DNA of 59,468 nt from DATGFK01 sp040007395 (GCA_040007395.1 JBDTVG010000268.1:1-59468); one strand, 5' to 3'; positions 49,112 through 58,303 are shown, numbered from the stretch's first letter. A program made the numbers and translations. Notes: a model not told the origin generated them from the sequence alone.

Positions 49112-50521
49112 TCAGGCAGTAGCTGTAGTACGTGCTTTGAGCGGCAGAACGACATGGAAAGTTGTTCCTTCACCCGGCTTACTTTCCATAGTTAATTTGC
49201 CACCGTGCGCTTCGGTCAGACTGCGCGAAATTGGCAAGCCAAGACCTGTCCCCGCGCCTTGTTGAATGCCTTGTTTGGTCTGACGGAAAGGTTGGAAAAT
49301 GAGTTCTTGATCTGCCGAGACTATGCCCATGCCAGTATCATGTATTGTGAAACGAATGTTACTTTCACCATCGCGGGCGGCTTCAAAAGTAATGCTGCCC
49401 TGCGCGGTAAATTTGATGGCATTACTCATCAAATTGTTCAGAATCTGCTGAATACGTCGCTTATCTCCCGAAATGACTGGTAAATCCGAGGAAATGTTTT
49501 CGATCAGAGTTACTGGTTTGCCTTGTAACAGCCCTTGAGCAGTCGTGAGTGATGCTTTGATAACGTCTTTAAGATCAACCTCTTCGATAAATAATTCAAG
49601 CGAGCCACTTTCGATTTTGGTCATATCCAAAACATCGTTGATCAAACTCAACAGGAAGTCGCCACTGTTCACAACGTTTCGCAGTGCGTCGGCTTGTTCC
49701 GCATTCACTGGACCAAAAACCTCATTGAGGACAAATTCGGTGAAATTCAAAATTGAATTGAGCGGAGTACGCAGTTCATGGCTCATACTTGCTAGAAAAC
49801 GACTCTTGATCAGATCTAAGGCACGCAATTGGTCAGCGACACGACTCTGCTCTTCGGCTCTCAGGGCTTCGACGATTCGGTCTTTTTCGATCAAGTCACG
49901 GTACTGTAAATGAATCAGAAAAAGCCCAACAAAGAGGATATAGATGCTAATGTCAGTACCAAAATCCACGCTCGGATTGAAGTTGGTTTTCTGCTGAACC
50001 AGTGCCCCGGTGACTAGCCCCACAAAGTTGAGCGCAAGGAGAATGGCGGTAGTACGTGTCGAAAGCAGCAAGCCAGCGAGCACCACCACGATGGCCAGGA
50101 GTTGTGGCCCATTAAAGTTCGGAGCGGTGATAGTCACCGACCATACCACAAGGTTGACCATAACCGTAAGCAGCAAGGCGGATACTCTATAGTACCGAGT
50201 TCGGCTAAGGCCATAGATACCTAAATAAACAAACTCTTCGATGACGAAATCAATCGGAAGTGTCGGTGCTGTGCCCACTAATTTGGCAGTTACAAGGGGA
50301 ATCACCACGATCACTATCATTGAAAGTATCACGAAAACCATCAAAGTTGCTGATAGCAAGCGTGCTCGACGGCGATCGTTATGGGGAACAAAGTCCATAG
50401 GCGCGGTCAGCCGATCCCAGAACTTCAGCAGGCTTTTGCCCAGTGCCTTCATAGACGCTGACTCCGCGCTCGTTTGAGTTGGTTTTAGCGTAGTGTGCGC
50501 AAGTGATTGTTGATCCTGCAT
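49112..50521 (-). CDS. membrane sensor histidine kinase
   Basis: A 469-residue kinase. About six membrane segments (~60-215) form a MASE-like sensor with almost no extracellular loop, then a short coiled coil (~215-235). The DHp domain has the phospho-acceptor in SHELRTPLNS; the ATPase has N box NNLMSNAIKFTAQG, G1 DTGMGI, and G2 GTGLGLPISRS. It probably phosphorylates one or more of the three receivers that follow in the same operon. The signal may be membrane state or a hydrophobic compound. Confidence 0.95.
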   Translation of the reverse strand: MQDQQSLAHTTLKPTQTSAESASMKALGKSLLKFWDRLTAPMDFVPHNDRRRARLLSATLMVFVILSMIVIVVIPLVTAKLVGTAPTLPIDFVIEEFVYLGIYGLSRTRYYRVSALLLTVMVNLVVWSVTITAPNFNGPQLLAIVVVLAGLLLSTRTTAILLALNFVGLVTGALVQQKTNFNPSVDFGTDISIYILFVGLFLIHLQYRDLIEKDRIVEALRAEEQSRVADQLRALDLIKSRFLASMSHELRTPLNSILNFTEFVLNEVFGPVNAEQADALRNVVNSGDFLLSLINDVLDMTKIESGSLELFIEEVDLKDVIKASLTTAQGLLQGKPVTLIENISSDLPVISGDKRRIQQILNNLMSNAIKFTAQGSITFEAARDGESNIRFTIHDTGMGIVSADQELIFQPFRQTKQGIQQGAGTGLGLPISRSLTEAHGGKLTMESKPGEGTTFHVVLPLKARTTATA

Positions 50522-50883
50522 ATTATTTCTCGTTTTGATTAGTCGGATGTTAATTCTATTTCAAGCGTAACAGGAAATAGAATTTATGGGCAATAAAAAT
50601 TCGTGAATTTCAGTCGTTTGTCCATCACAATCTTATAATAATGTCGGTCTGCTTATAAATCGCTGCGAAGGCACACCAGGTTGGCACGAAGCCAGCCTTA
50701 GCCAATAACGATTCATACGAAAGGCAAACCGACCCATTCGCTCATCCCCTGTTAAACTTGAGTGATTAGAGTTTAGGTCGTGGGTAGATCACAAAGCTAT
50801 AAGAAAAGCCAGTTAGCTTATTTTTACCCACTGCTTACCTGATATACGGCTGTCGGTGATTTGGATGCGGGGCTATAATCGGA
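50522..50883. promoter_or_regulatory. divergent intergenic region; -10 of the FhaA-like gene
   Basis: This 362-base gap separates the kinase gene (minus) and the FHA operon (plus). A perfect TATAAT at 50874-50879 lies 7 bases before the second possible start ATG (50887), a leaderless arrangement. No convincing -35 precedes it. A second AT-rich patch near 50630-50641 (TCTTATAATAAT) might serve the minus-strand kinase. No RNA gene seen. Confidence 0.45.
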
Positions 50884-50886
50884 ATG

Positions 50887-51714
50887 ATGAATAAAAGTCG
50901 ATTTTCACGGGTTGAGGAGCGTATCCAACAGCTTGTGGAAGGTAGCTTTGCCCGGTTGTTTGCAGGGCGGCTGCATCCACGAGAAGTGGCTGTGCATCTG
51001 GCGCGTGCGTTGGAAAACAACGCTCAGGCTGGGCCAGATGGTATCTTCATCGCGCCTAATGTCTTTATGGTACGGCTTAATCCAGACGATTATAGTGCGC
51101 TCGTCGCCGTTGAGCCGGGTCTCGCTACATCGCTGACCGAAACTATCGTTGATCTCGCGAACCGGGCGGGGATGCGCTTACAGGAAACGCCCACGATAGA
51201 GATTATTCCCGATGAGACGTTGACTTTATGGGCGATCCATGTGGAAGCCTATTATGAAGATCATGTGAAACGGGGCACACAGGTCATGCACCCGGTTGAG
51301 CCGCTCACAACACCCCCTATCGCCCCACGTAATCCGCATTTGATCCTGCAAGGAGCCAACGATATTCCGCTGGATCGTCAGGTAATCAATCTCGGACGGC
51401 GGCGCGATAATCATATCGTGATCGATGATCCGCGCATTTCGCGTACTCATGCACAATTGCGGCTGCGCTTCGGGCATTATGTCATCTATGATTTGGGCAG
51501 CAGTGGCGGAACATTGGTGAACAACCACGCCGTGCAGGAACATATCCTCAAATCGGGCGACGTGATCTCACTGGCAGGAGTCGCCTTGATCTATATTGAG
51601 GAAGAAATCAGCACCGGACAAAGGCGGGTTAACGCCCAACTAAAAACTGACACTGATACAAAACGCCCACCGGGGCTAAGAATGTCCGACAGAGACGACG
51701 ATCCCACTCTATGA
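50887..51714 (+). CDS. FhaA-like protein: DUF3662 plus FHA domain
   Basis: A 275-residue cytosolic protein. N-terminal DUF3662 (~5-120; RVEERIQQLVEGSFARLF...PREVAVHLARAL) as in actinobacterial FhaA, then a C-terminal FHA domain (~155-250) with the phosphothreonine-binding residues in LGRRRDNHIVIDD, ISRTHAQL and SSGGTLVNN. FHA domains dock onto Thr-phosphorylated partners, often PknB-type kinases or cell-wall proteins. Start 50884 or 50887 (two ATGs in a row); the latter fits a leaderless mRNA. It overlaps the next gene by 4 bases. Confidence 0.92.
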   Translation: MNKSRFSRVEERIQQLVEGSFARLFAGRLHPREVAVHLARALENNAQAGPDGIFIAPNVFMVRLNPDDYSALVAVEPGLATSLTETIVDLANRAGMRLQETPTIEIIPDETLTLWAIHVEAYYEDHVKRGTQVMHPVEPLTTPPIAPRNPHLILQGANDIPLDRQVINLGRRRDNHIVIDDPRISRTHAQLRLRFGHYVIYDLGSSGGTLVNNHAVQEHILKSGDVISLAGVALIYIEEEISTGQRRVNAQLKTDTDTKRPPGLRMSDRDDDPTL

Positions 51715-52148
51715 CGATGGATACTCTGTTATTTGCGCTGCGTGTGGCGGCGGCACTGCTGCTGTTAGCCTTCATGGGCGCAGTCTTTATCATGCTGTGG
51801 CGCGATTATCGCATCATGAGCCGGGAAGTTGATACGCGCACTCGCAAGCGGGGGCGGTTAGTCGTGCTGCGTGCCGATGGGACTGGCCTCAAGGCAGGGG
51901 CGGCCTTCCCTCTGCTGCCGCTCACAAGTTTGGGGCGTGCGCCTACTAACTCGGTTATGCTCAATGATACGTTTGCCAGCGGCGAACATGCGCTGGTCGT
52001 GCTGCGGGGTGGGCAGTGGTGGCTCGAAGATCGTGGTAGCAGCAACGGGACACTGCTCAATGGGTATCGGGTAGAAGAACCTGTAGTGGTTAGCGCAGGT
52101 GATGTGATTGCGGTAGGTCAAGTAGAATTCAAACTGGAGCTTGAGTAA
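51711..52148 (+). CDS. FhaB-like membrane-anchored FHA protein
   Basis: A 145-residue protein: one N-terminal membrane segment (~5-28) followed by a FHA domain (~60-140) with SLGRAPTNSVMLND, SGEHALVV and RGSSNGTLLNGY. This matches FhaB. In Actinobacteria FhaA and FhaB go with PknB and cell-wall genes; here the nearest PknB-type kinase is 13 kb away. ATGA overlap with the FhaA-like gene shows coupling. Confidence 0.92.
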   Translation: MTMDTLLFALRVAAALLLLAFMGAVFIMLWRDYRIMSREVDTRTRKRGRLVVLRADGTGLKAGAAFPLLPLTSLGRAPTNSVMLNDTFASGEHALVVLRGGQWWLEDRGSSNGTLLNGYRVEEPVVVSAGDVIAVGQVEFKLELE

Positions 52149-52793
52149 GTGGTCAATGTCACCTGTGCGAATCATCCTGAACGGGCGGCTGTCGAATCGT
52201 GCGAAGTGTGCGGCAAACCGTTATGCGCCTACTGCCTCTACTACACCGATGATGGACAGCGACTATGCCAAACACACGCAGAACAAGCCAGACTCTCTGG
52301 CGCGAATATCCATGCGCCGGGCGAATATGCCGAAGGCTTGATCCCGTCGCAGATCGCCGCTAGCCGTCCGCAGGTGGTTCAGGCGGCTGGTTATGAAGGC
52401 GACACCGTAGACCTAATGGCGTTGGTGGCACTTATCCTTGGCATTGTCAGCGTGATGATGTGCATTCCGCCCGGTATATGTCTGGTCGGCCCTGTAGGGT
52501 TGATACTGTCAGTATTGGCGCTTATCGGCGCGAAAAATGCGCGTAATCCCGCCCGCACTCGGACTCTGGCAACCGTCGGCGCGACGCTTTCTGGTCTGTG
52601 GCTGGTCATTTTGCTAGCCTGTGTATTTGCCTACTTCACGCAAGCAGCAACCTTATTTACGGTCAACTCGTCAGTGATCAATGCTGGCAATATTCCGGTG
52701 ACGGTGATTGTGCCGGGAATGATCCGCCCCGCCATTACGCCAACCTTCACCCCATCAGAAACATTATCGGCAACCGTGTCTGCCACACCGTAG
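52149..52793 (+). CDS. B-box-type zinc-binding plus DUF4190-like membrane protein
   Basis: A 214-residue protein. The N-terminal ~45 residues form a B-box-like zinc finger (CANHPERAAVESCEVCGKPLC...CLYY...CQTHAEQ). Two membrane segments (~90-125 and 145-170) with the charged turn NARNPARTR between them match DUF4190-type proteins, then a Thr/Ser/Pro-rich tail. GTG 52149 abuts the FhaB-like stop. Possibly a membrane partner of the FHA proteins; function unknown. Confidence 0.78.
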   Translation: MVNVTCANHPERAAVESCEVCGKPLCAYCLYYTDDGQRLCQTHAEQARLSGANIHAPGEYAEGLIPSQIAASRPQVVQAAGYEGDTVDLMALVALILGIVSVMMCIPPGICLVGPVGLILSVLALIGAKNARNPARTRTLATVGATLSGLWLVILLACVFAYFTQAATLFTVNSSVINAGNIPVTVIVPGMIRPAITPTFTPSETLSATVSATP

Positions 52794-52899
52794 GTCTTGA
52801 TAGCCAATGTGTATAATCCCGACATTGCGATTATTACACAATTGGCTAAGTGACCGTAATAGATGCAAAGTCCAGTCAAGCCAAAGCTATATGAACACG

Positions 52900-54024
52900 C
52901 TAAGAACTTGTATCTTTCCATATAATTACGCTTCCGTCATCAGTGCCTGTCGCTAACATAGAACCGTCTGGACTCCAAGACACTGAGCTGACCCATGAAG
53001 CATTACCATCTAAACCCGAAATTAGCTCTCCAGTCTCCGTATTCCAAACGTAATTAGGTTCCGATCTATCATTGACAGCAAGCAGATTATGTTTAGGATT
53101 CAATGCAAGAATCGTAAATGGTCCAGTATTTCCACCATCGCTTTGATGCTTTACTGCTTTAAATGGTTTCCTGAGCTGATTGTCTTGAGTGTTCCATAGC
53201 CATAAATAACACGTTCCTGAAATACTATTGCATGAAGCACCAGCAAGTTGGTTGTTATCTGTGTTCCACGATACAACGCTCTGTAAATCAAAACTGTCAT
53301 TTTCGTCGGGAAATATTCTTTGTATTTCAAATGTCTCAACATCACGAATTTGTAGCAGATACGGCGAATGAACTTCTTGGGCGCGTGTTAGAGTAGCTAT
53401 TTTTCTCCCATCGTAACTAACGAAAATTTTCCTAGCATTATCTGTTCGAATTTTCTTGACTAACCTTCCGTCTGTAACATTCCACCTGAATAGCCACCAC
53501 GCGTTTGAAGGTTGCGCCATAAATCCGGTACTTAACAACTCTTTACCATCTCTAATCCACGAAAATGTAGGTTGTTCGCCTGTTTGAGAAATAATAAGAG
53601 GGGCTTTGACAGAGCTGCCTGATAAATCCCATATTAATATGTTTTGAACCGGGCGATCAACGGCCGCTGCAAATGATTTTCCGTTAGGACTCCATTGACT
53701 ATATCCAACACTATACCCTGCCGCTTGTGCAGGAGTTTCTAATGTAAATCGCAATGCCCCAGTATCAGAACTGACAATCCTAATTGTGCCTGAATAATCA
53801 TAGGTTACTGCCAAATTTTCTCTATCAGGACTCCAATTCACATGAGCAGATGACGGGGAATGGATGGAGTCAAGCGTGGGGATATTCAATATTTTCTCAT
53901 AATGGCTAATTGCTTGAAATGGAGTAGGGGTTGCGTTTGCTTGCGATTGTGATGGACGGAAACTAAAGATAAACGCAAAAATCATTACACAAAACGTTCC
54001 TAAACCAAGTTTTGGGTTAATCAT
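52900..54024 (-). CDS. exported WD40-repeat protein, AT-rich
   Basis: A 374-residue protein. The start is ATG 54024, set by AGGAG 7 bases upstream; an earlier ATG at 54051 lacks a Shine-Dalgarno. A signal peptide (MINPKLGLGTFCVMIFAFIFS) is followed by a Thr/Pro linker and degenerate WD40 repeats, several with WSPD/WSPN, ending in SWSPDGSMLATGTDDGSVIIW. Probably one secreted propeller. It is more AT-rich than flanking genes and stands alone, suggesting transfer. Its upstream gap holds the MITE-like element. Confidence 0.85.
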   Translation of the reverse strand: MINPKLGLGTFCVMIFAFIFSFRPSQSQANATPTPFQAISHYEKILNIPTLDSIHSPSSAHVNWSPDRENLAVTYDYSGTIRIVSSDTGALRFTLETPAQAAGYSVGYSQWSPNGKSFAAAVDRPVQNILIWDLSGSSVKAPLIISQTGEQPTFSWIRDGKELLSTGFMAQPSNAWWLFRWNVTDGRLVKKIRTDNARKIFVSYDGRKIATLTRAQEVHSPYLLQIRDVETFEIQRIFPDENDSFDLQSVVSWNTDNNQLAGASCNSISGTCYLWLWNTQDNQLRKPFKAVKHQSDGGNTGPFTILALNPKHNLLAVNDRSEPNYVWNTETGELISGLDGNASWVSSVSWSPDGSMLATGTDDGSVIIWKDTSS

Positions 54025-54095
54025 CAAAAGACTCCTGCTAAACCACTTCATTTTTTGTGTTTCTTAATTTATACTTGAATTTCATCTGTTTTTTG

Positions 54096-54326
54096 TACTA
54101 GCCACCCGACACTGAACATTTGAGCGATACAAAAGGGCTTGACACATTCAGAAAAGTTGTTTTGAATACCCTATTGTATAAATAAAGGCGTGAGATATAG
54201 ATATAATAGACCATTGAATTTGTTGATAGTTAACTCTCCTGTCGGTTTATAAGGATTGCCCAATCCGTTTTGAGCGTTCGTAACCCGCATTAACTGGAAT
54301 ATATATTCAGTGTCGGGTGGCTAGTA
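54096..54326. mobile_element. MITE-like element with 19-base TIRs and TA target duplication
   Basis: CTAGCCACCCGACACTGAA (54098-54116) is repeated inverted and without mismatch as TTCAGTGTCGGGTGGCTAG (54306-54324), and both ends are flanked by TA. Including the TA bases the unit spans 54096-54326 (231 bp). It holds no coding frame. Size, TIRs and TA duplication are what a non-autonomous Tc1/mariner-IS630-type MITE would show. No second copy is in the window. Confidence 0.65.
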
Positions 54327-54390
54327 AATAGCTCAAAAGCGTCAATTTCTCTAGTCTGAGATAGTTTCTCTTCCGATGCCGTAACGAAAC

Positions 54391-54419
54391 TTGCGCCCGC
54401 TACAACGCGATCCTATGAT
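54391..54419 (+). promoter_or_regulatory. promoter of the sensor kinase gene at 54454
   Basis: TTGCGC (54391-54396), 17-base spacer, TATGAT (54414-54419). Expected start near 54426 gives a short leader with GGGGCGG before the ATG at 54454. Confidence 0.55.
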
Positions 54420-54453
54420 AAGCAGTGAATGATGGCTCACGTAGGGGCGGCTA

Positions 54454-56763
54454 ATGAAGAACAATGATCACAACGCTTTCACCGATCTAAAACCCGCCGT
54501 CCTGAATACCCCAGAACGCCCTCAGAATTTTCGTTCGCTGCGCTGGAAACTGGTGTTACCGCTGCTAGTGATCACCGTTATCGTCGCGATGCTCACGACC
54601 TACGTGATCACTGATGCAGTGGCACGCGGCGTGCGCGACTCGCAGATTAACCAACTGTTGATCGGCGCACGAGCCGTCAGTGAACGGGCAGCGGCACTCG
54701 GCACAACGCAGCAGCGCGAAGCGAATCGCATTGCTTTCACCCAGCATGTTGCCGATCTAGTAGTGGTGGGCAATGGGCCGATCTTGCAAACGGTGATTCA
54801 ACCGTTAGCCGCCGCTAGTGACCTCGATTATGTGCTGGTCAGTGGAGCCAATGGTCACGAGATCGTTGGGGTTCAGCGGGTCGGTGGCAACTATCGAGCC
54901 AGTCAGGGCGCGTTCCTCGATAAACTTGGCTTTCTGCAACCAATTCTGTCTGGCATACAGTCCAGCGCATCGGGCATTGTGCGTGTCGAAAACGGCTATG
55001 GGCTGTTTACCGCCGCCCCGATCCGTCAGGAAAATAGGATTGTTGGCGTAGCAGTCGTTGGCATTCGGCTGGAACGGGTACTGCAAACGCTCCGCGAGAG
55101 CAGCCTTGCCGAGATGGCGCTCTACGGGCCAGATGGTGAACTGCTCCGCACAACCTTTACAACCATTAACGCCGATGCTGTCGATGCAAATGAAGCCGTG
55201 CTTGCCCTGCTCAAACTGGATAGCGAAACCCGCGATATGGCGCTGACTGGTGATAATCGTGTCCCAGTGCGTGCCGTGCAGATCGGGCAAACGCCGTATC
55301 AAGTGGCCTATATTCCACTGATTGTTGATTCAACCGTGTTAGGGGTAGTCGGCGTGCTGCAAGTCAATAATCTGTGGTACGCCACCGACCTGAGTCGCCA
55401 ACTTCTCAGTTTATGCTTGAGTGGGCTAGCGGCTGTGATTGTGATCACGTCATTTAGTACAGTGAGCCTTGCCCTGCGCCGCCTCAGTCGAGTCACACGG
55501 ACTGCACAAGCTTTAGCATGGGGCGATCCCTACGCCCGGACGCTGATGGAGCCTACTGACGAAATCGGCGAGATCGGCTATGCGTTGGATCGTTATGCCA
55601 ATCGTATTCAGAAGCGGCAAGCGTCATTGGAATTGTCGCTGCGGAATCAGCGCCGCGAAACTGCCCGCCTGACCTCCGTACTGGACTCAATCCCGGATGG
55701 CATTATCGTGCAAGATCTGGACGGGCGCGTCGTGCTGATAAATGATAGGGCTTTCCGGTTATTGGGCAGTCAGCGCGTTTTTCGCAGCAGTCTACTCAAT
55801 GAACTAACCGCCATCGTGACCGATAGGTTGGGGGCAGCACTCGCGCCGGGGATCTATTCGCTAGGCGATCCGCAGCGTGTCCCGCTGGATGGGAAGATTT
55901 TGCACGCACAGGCAGCAGCAGTCCTTTCCATGCTGGAAAAACGTATCGGTACCGTGATTGTGCTGCGTGATATTACCGAGGAAGTGCGCCGCGATCAGGC
56001 TCGCGAGGCGGTGCTGGAAAAGATCTCCCGTGAAGTGCGGACTCCTGCTATTGATCCAGCGCTCAAAGGCAAATCCGACGAAGTGTTGCAAGGCTTTATC
56101 CGCGAGGTGAACCGCAATGCGATTACCCTGCAACGGATGATCGCGGAGATACGCGACCTCTCTATGACCGACTCGGCATCACTGCAACGCGGTCAGCAGG
56201 CGCTGTCCACCGAAACGTTGATCTGGAATATCGCTCAGGAATGGCAGCCCAACGTTACCGTTGCAGAGCTTGAACTGCATGTCGTCGTCTTACGGCGAGG
56301 ACTGCTCGTCTTGGGCGAAGAACGGCGGTTGCGTTGGGCTATCGGCAACCTGCTCGATAACGCGATCAAGTACACCCCTAGCACAGGCCATATCACGTTG
56401 ATGCTTAAAACAACTGAGGACGATCAACAGGCGCTTGTCTCAATTCAGGATACTGGGGTGGGGATCTCGCCCAGCGATCTGCCGCATGTCTTTACGCGCT
56501 TTTATCGCGGACATCCTGTTTCACTCGATGGTAAAGAACTGCACACAACAGGCAGCGGTCAGGGGTTATTTATCGCCAAGCGCGTGATCGAGGCACACGG
56601 CGGCACGATCAAGCTGCGTAGTGCGGTAGGGCAAGGCACAGAAGTAATCTTCACCTTGCCGCTGACTGCTGATGTTACACTGGACTTCAGCGACGAACCT
56701 TCCGAATCGGCATCTGCGTTGGAACCGCCGAACGACGATCAATGGCAAGATGTAGAGCGCTAG
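54454..56763 (+). CDS. sensor histidine kinase-like protein lacking the phospho-acceptor His
   Basis: A 769-residue protein: membrane segment (~32-53), extracellular CACHE-like sensor (~55-305), second segment (~310-335), HAMP (~340-395), PAS (~410-520), a DHp-like helix pair, and a C-terminal HATPase domain (~600-745). The H-box reads ISREVRTP: Arg526 stands where the phospho-acceptor His belongs. The ATPase motifs are intact (NLLDNAIKYTP, DTGVGIS, GSGQGLFIAK). It is therefore likely a pseudokinase or a partner that regulates another kinase, unless the acceptor lies elsewhere. No response regulator adjoins it. Confidence 0.9.
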   Translation: MKNNDHNAFTDLKPAVLNTPERPQNFRSLRWKLVLPLLVITVIVAMLTTYVITDAVARGVRDSQINQLLIGARAVSERAAALGTTQQREANRIAFTQHVADLVVVGNGPILQTVIQPLAAASDLDYVLVSGANGHEIVGVQRVGGNYRASQGAFLDKLGFLQPILSGIQSSASGIVRVENGYGLFTAAPIRQENRIVGVAVVGIRLERVLQTLRESSLAEMALYGPDGELLRTTFTTINADAVDANEAVLALLKLDSETRDMALTGDNRVPVRAVQIGQTPYQVAYIPLIVDSTVLGVVGVLQVNNLWYATDLSRQLLSLCLSGLAAVIVITSFSTVSLALRRLSRVTRTAQALAWGDPYARTLMEPTDEIGEIGYALDRYANRIQKRQASLELSLRNQRRETARLTSVLDSIPDGIIVQDLDGRVVLINDRAFRLLGSQRVFRSSLLNELTAIVTDRLGAALAPGIYSLGDPQRVPLDGKILHAQAAAVLSMLEKRIGTVIVLRDITEEVRRDQAREAVLEKISREVRTPAIDPALKGKSDEVLQGFIREVNRNAITLQRMIAEIRDLSMTDSASLQRGQQALSTETLIWNIAQEWQPNVTVAELELHVVVLRRGLLVLGEERRLRWAIGNLLDNAIKYTPSTGHITLMLKTTEDDQQALVSIQDTGVGISPSDLPHVFTRFYRGHPVSLDGKELHTTGSGQGLFIAKRVIEAHGGTIKLRSAVGQGTEVIFTLPLTADVTLDFSDEPSESASALEPPNDDQWQDVER

Positions 56764-56778
56764 CCTGCATTACACCCA

Positions 56779-57111
56779 TCAAAGACGGTGGGCGAAAAAT
56801 CCGAAGTCAAGATAGTAGTAACGCTGATCAGCGTCTTGGGTTTCGCCATAATCCTTGAACACAAATACCTGATCGTCATGGCGCTTCATTTTCTTCTTGA
56901 GGCTGTTCCACTGCGACTTTGAAGGTTGATCCTGCCCTGCCGCGAGTACGAAAAACTGCGGATTGAACAGCACGCGATAATGATCGTCTGGATACTCGAT
57001 CAGATCGTGGTATTGCGACTCTTCGGCGTGATGTTCGTTGGTCAGCATCCGCGAGATATAGACAATCACATTTTCGCGGCTGCGTGCTCTGAAATCGGGT
57101 AGATCTTTCAT
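56779..57111 (-). CDS. hypothetical protein next to the acylation pair
   Basis: A 110-residue soluble protein, rich in aromatic and charged residues (NEHHAEESQYHDLI, DQVFVFKDYGE, RYYYLDFGFF). No signal or membrane segment; no family recognised. It begins 17 bases after the SGNH gene stop on the same strand, so it may share its transcript. ATG 57111 after a CTATGAAAG context. Confidence 0.6.
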   Translation of the reverse strand: MKDLPDFRARSRENVIVYISRMLTNEHHAEESQYHDLIEYPDDHYRVLFNPQFFVLAAGQDQPSKSQWNSLKKKMKRHDDQVFVFKDYGETQDADQRYYYLDFGFFAHRL

Positions 57112-57128
57112 AGGGACACAAACTTTCG

Positions 57129-58292
57129 TTAAGGGGTTTTATTAGCGGTTTGTACAATGGTATCGAGTACCCGCGCTGCCAATTGTTTGGAGCCTGCTGG
57201 GGTTAGATGAACGGCACTGTCAGTAAACTGATCTGAAAGCACAATATCCCACAGATCGACGTATGTCAGATTGTGCGCGCGCGTCCAATCTGTCAGCAGG
57301 GGGCGATAAGCATCATAAGCCCAGCGTGGATAGAAAAAGTCGTAGCGCAAATCGCTGTTCACGCCGTGACTGATGAAGATTGGCTCATTGATCACGATGA
57401 TCGGCGTTTGCCCCGCAATTTTCAATCCCGCCTCGAATACGTCAAAGGTGAGGATAGTGGTCGTCAGGGGTTGCGGTTGAAGTCCCTGCCATGTCACATC
57501 GGTATCGAAGTTTTCGCGGCGCGGCTCGTAGAAGCGTGGGTAGCGCTGGTCAATCTGGGTGATCCCCCATGCGGGGCCATAAAGCTGTAAACGCAGTAGA
57601 TCGGCAAGGGGACGGCGCTGCCCAATGATTGTGTGGTCTACGAAGGATTCCGTGTGAAACTTCGGATCGGTGAGGCCAATCGATTTGATTTGATAGGTGT
57701 TCATCAAGTTACGGACGACATCGGGGTTTTCACCAACCAACAACGAGGCCAACTGCTGAGGCGGCGCAAACGATTCCAGCGTGACCATCCACACAATGAG
57801 ATCGGGCTGGTAGCTCATAGCATATTGCAGGAGCATAACATCTTTGGTGAGCGATTGGATCGGGTAGCCGATATTGTAGGCGCGGATGCGTTTGCCGTTC
57901 GTGAGATGCTGCTGTGCCGCCGTCAAATAGGCCGAGAGCGTCTGGTCAGTATCCAGCAGCACCCCCCATACCGACGAGTCGCCAATGACCAGTACCCGAT
58001 ATTCATCGGCGGCTTTTGGCGTTCCGGCAATCTCGTGGCTAGCAAACATCGCGTCGAGATTGAGTGGACTCAAGCTGTAGGAGTCATCTGAGTTTTCGGC
58101 ATACGGCAAACGGGCGCGTCCCGGCGTTACCCGATTGTAGAGCGACAGCCGCCCCAATGCGGGCATCGGGTTGAGCAGCGCGAACACCACATTCACGACA
58201 GCAAACAGCGCCAACCCTTTGATCACAACGTTTCGTACAAATCGCCATGTATACGGTTTTTCTGGCTTGACGAGCCAATCCCATTGCGCCAT
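57129..58292 (-). CDS. membrane-anchored SGNH/GDSL hydrolase-like protein (AlgJ/DltD-like role)
   Basis: A 387-residue protein with one N-terminal membrane segment (~18-40) and an extracellular SGNH domain. Block I is VLVIGDSSVWG with Ser106 as likely nucleophile, and a late DSAVHLTPAGSKQLA gives the Asp/His pair. SGNH proteins beside MBOAT proteins often transfer acyl groups to exported polysaccharides. ATG 58292 lies 8 bases after AGGGG; it starts 11 bases after the MBOAT stop. A longer in-frame start would run into that gene. Confidence 0.85.
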   Translation of the reverse strand: MAQWDWLVKPEKPYTWRFVRNVVIKGLALFAVVNVVFALLNPMPALGRLSLYNRVTPGRARLPYAENSDDSYSLSPLNLDAMFASHEIAGTPKAADEYRVLVIGDSSVWGVLLDTDQTLSAYLTAAQQHLTNGKRIRAYNIGYPIQSLTKDVMLLQYAMSYQPDLIVWMVTLESFAPPQQLASLLVGENPDVVRNLMNTYQIKSIGLTDPKFHTESFVDHTIIGQRRPLADLLRLQLYGPAWGITQIDQRYPRFYEPRRENFDTDVTWQGLQPQPLTTTILTFDVFEAGLKIAGQTPIIVINEPIFISHGVNSDLRYDFFYPRWAYDAYRPLLTDWTRAHNLTYVDLWDIVLSDQFTDSAVHLTPAGSKQLAARVLDTIVQTANKTP

Positions 58293-58303
58293 CGGTTTTA
58301 CCC

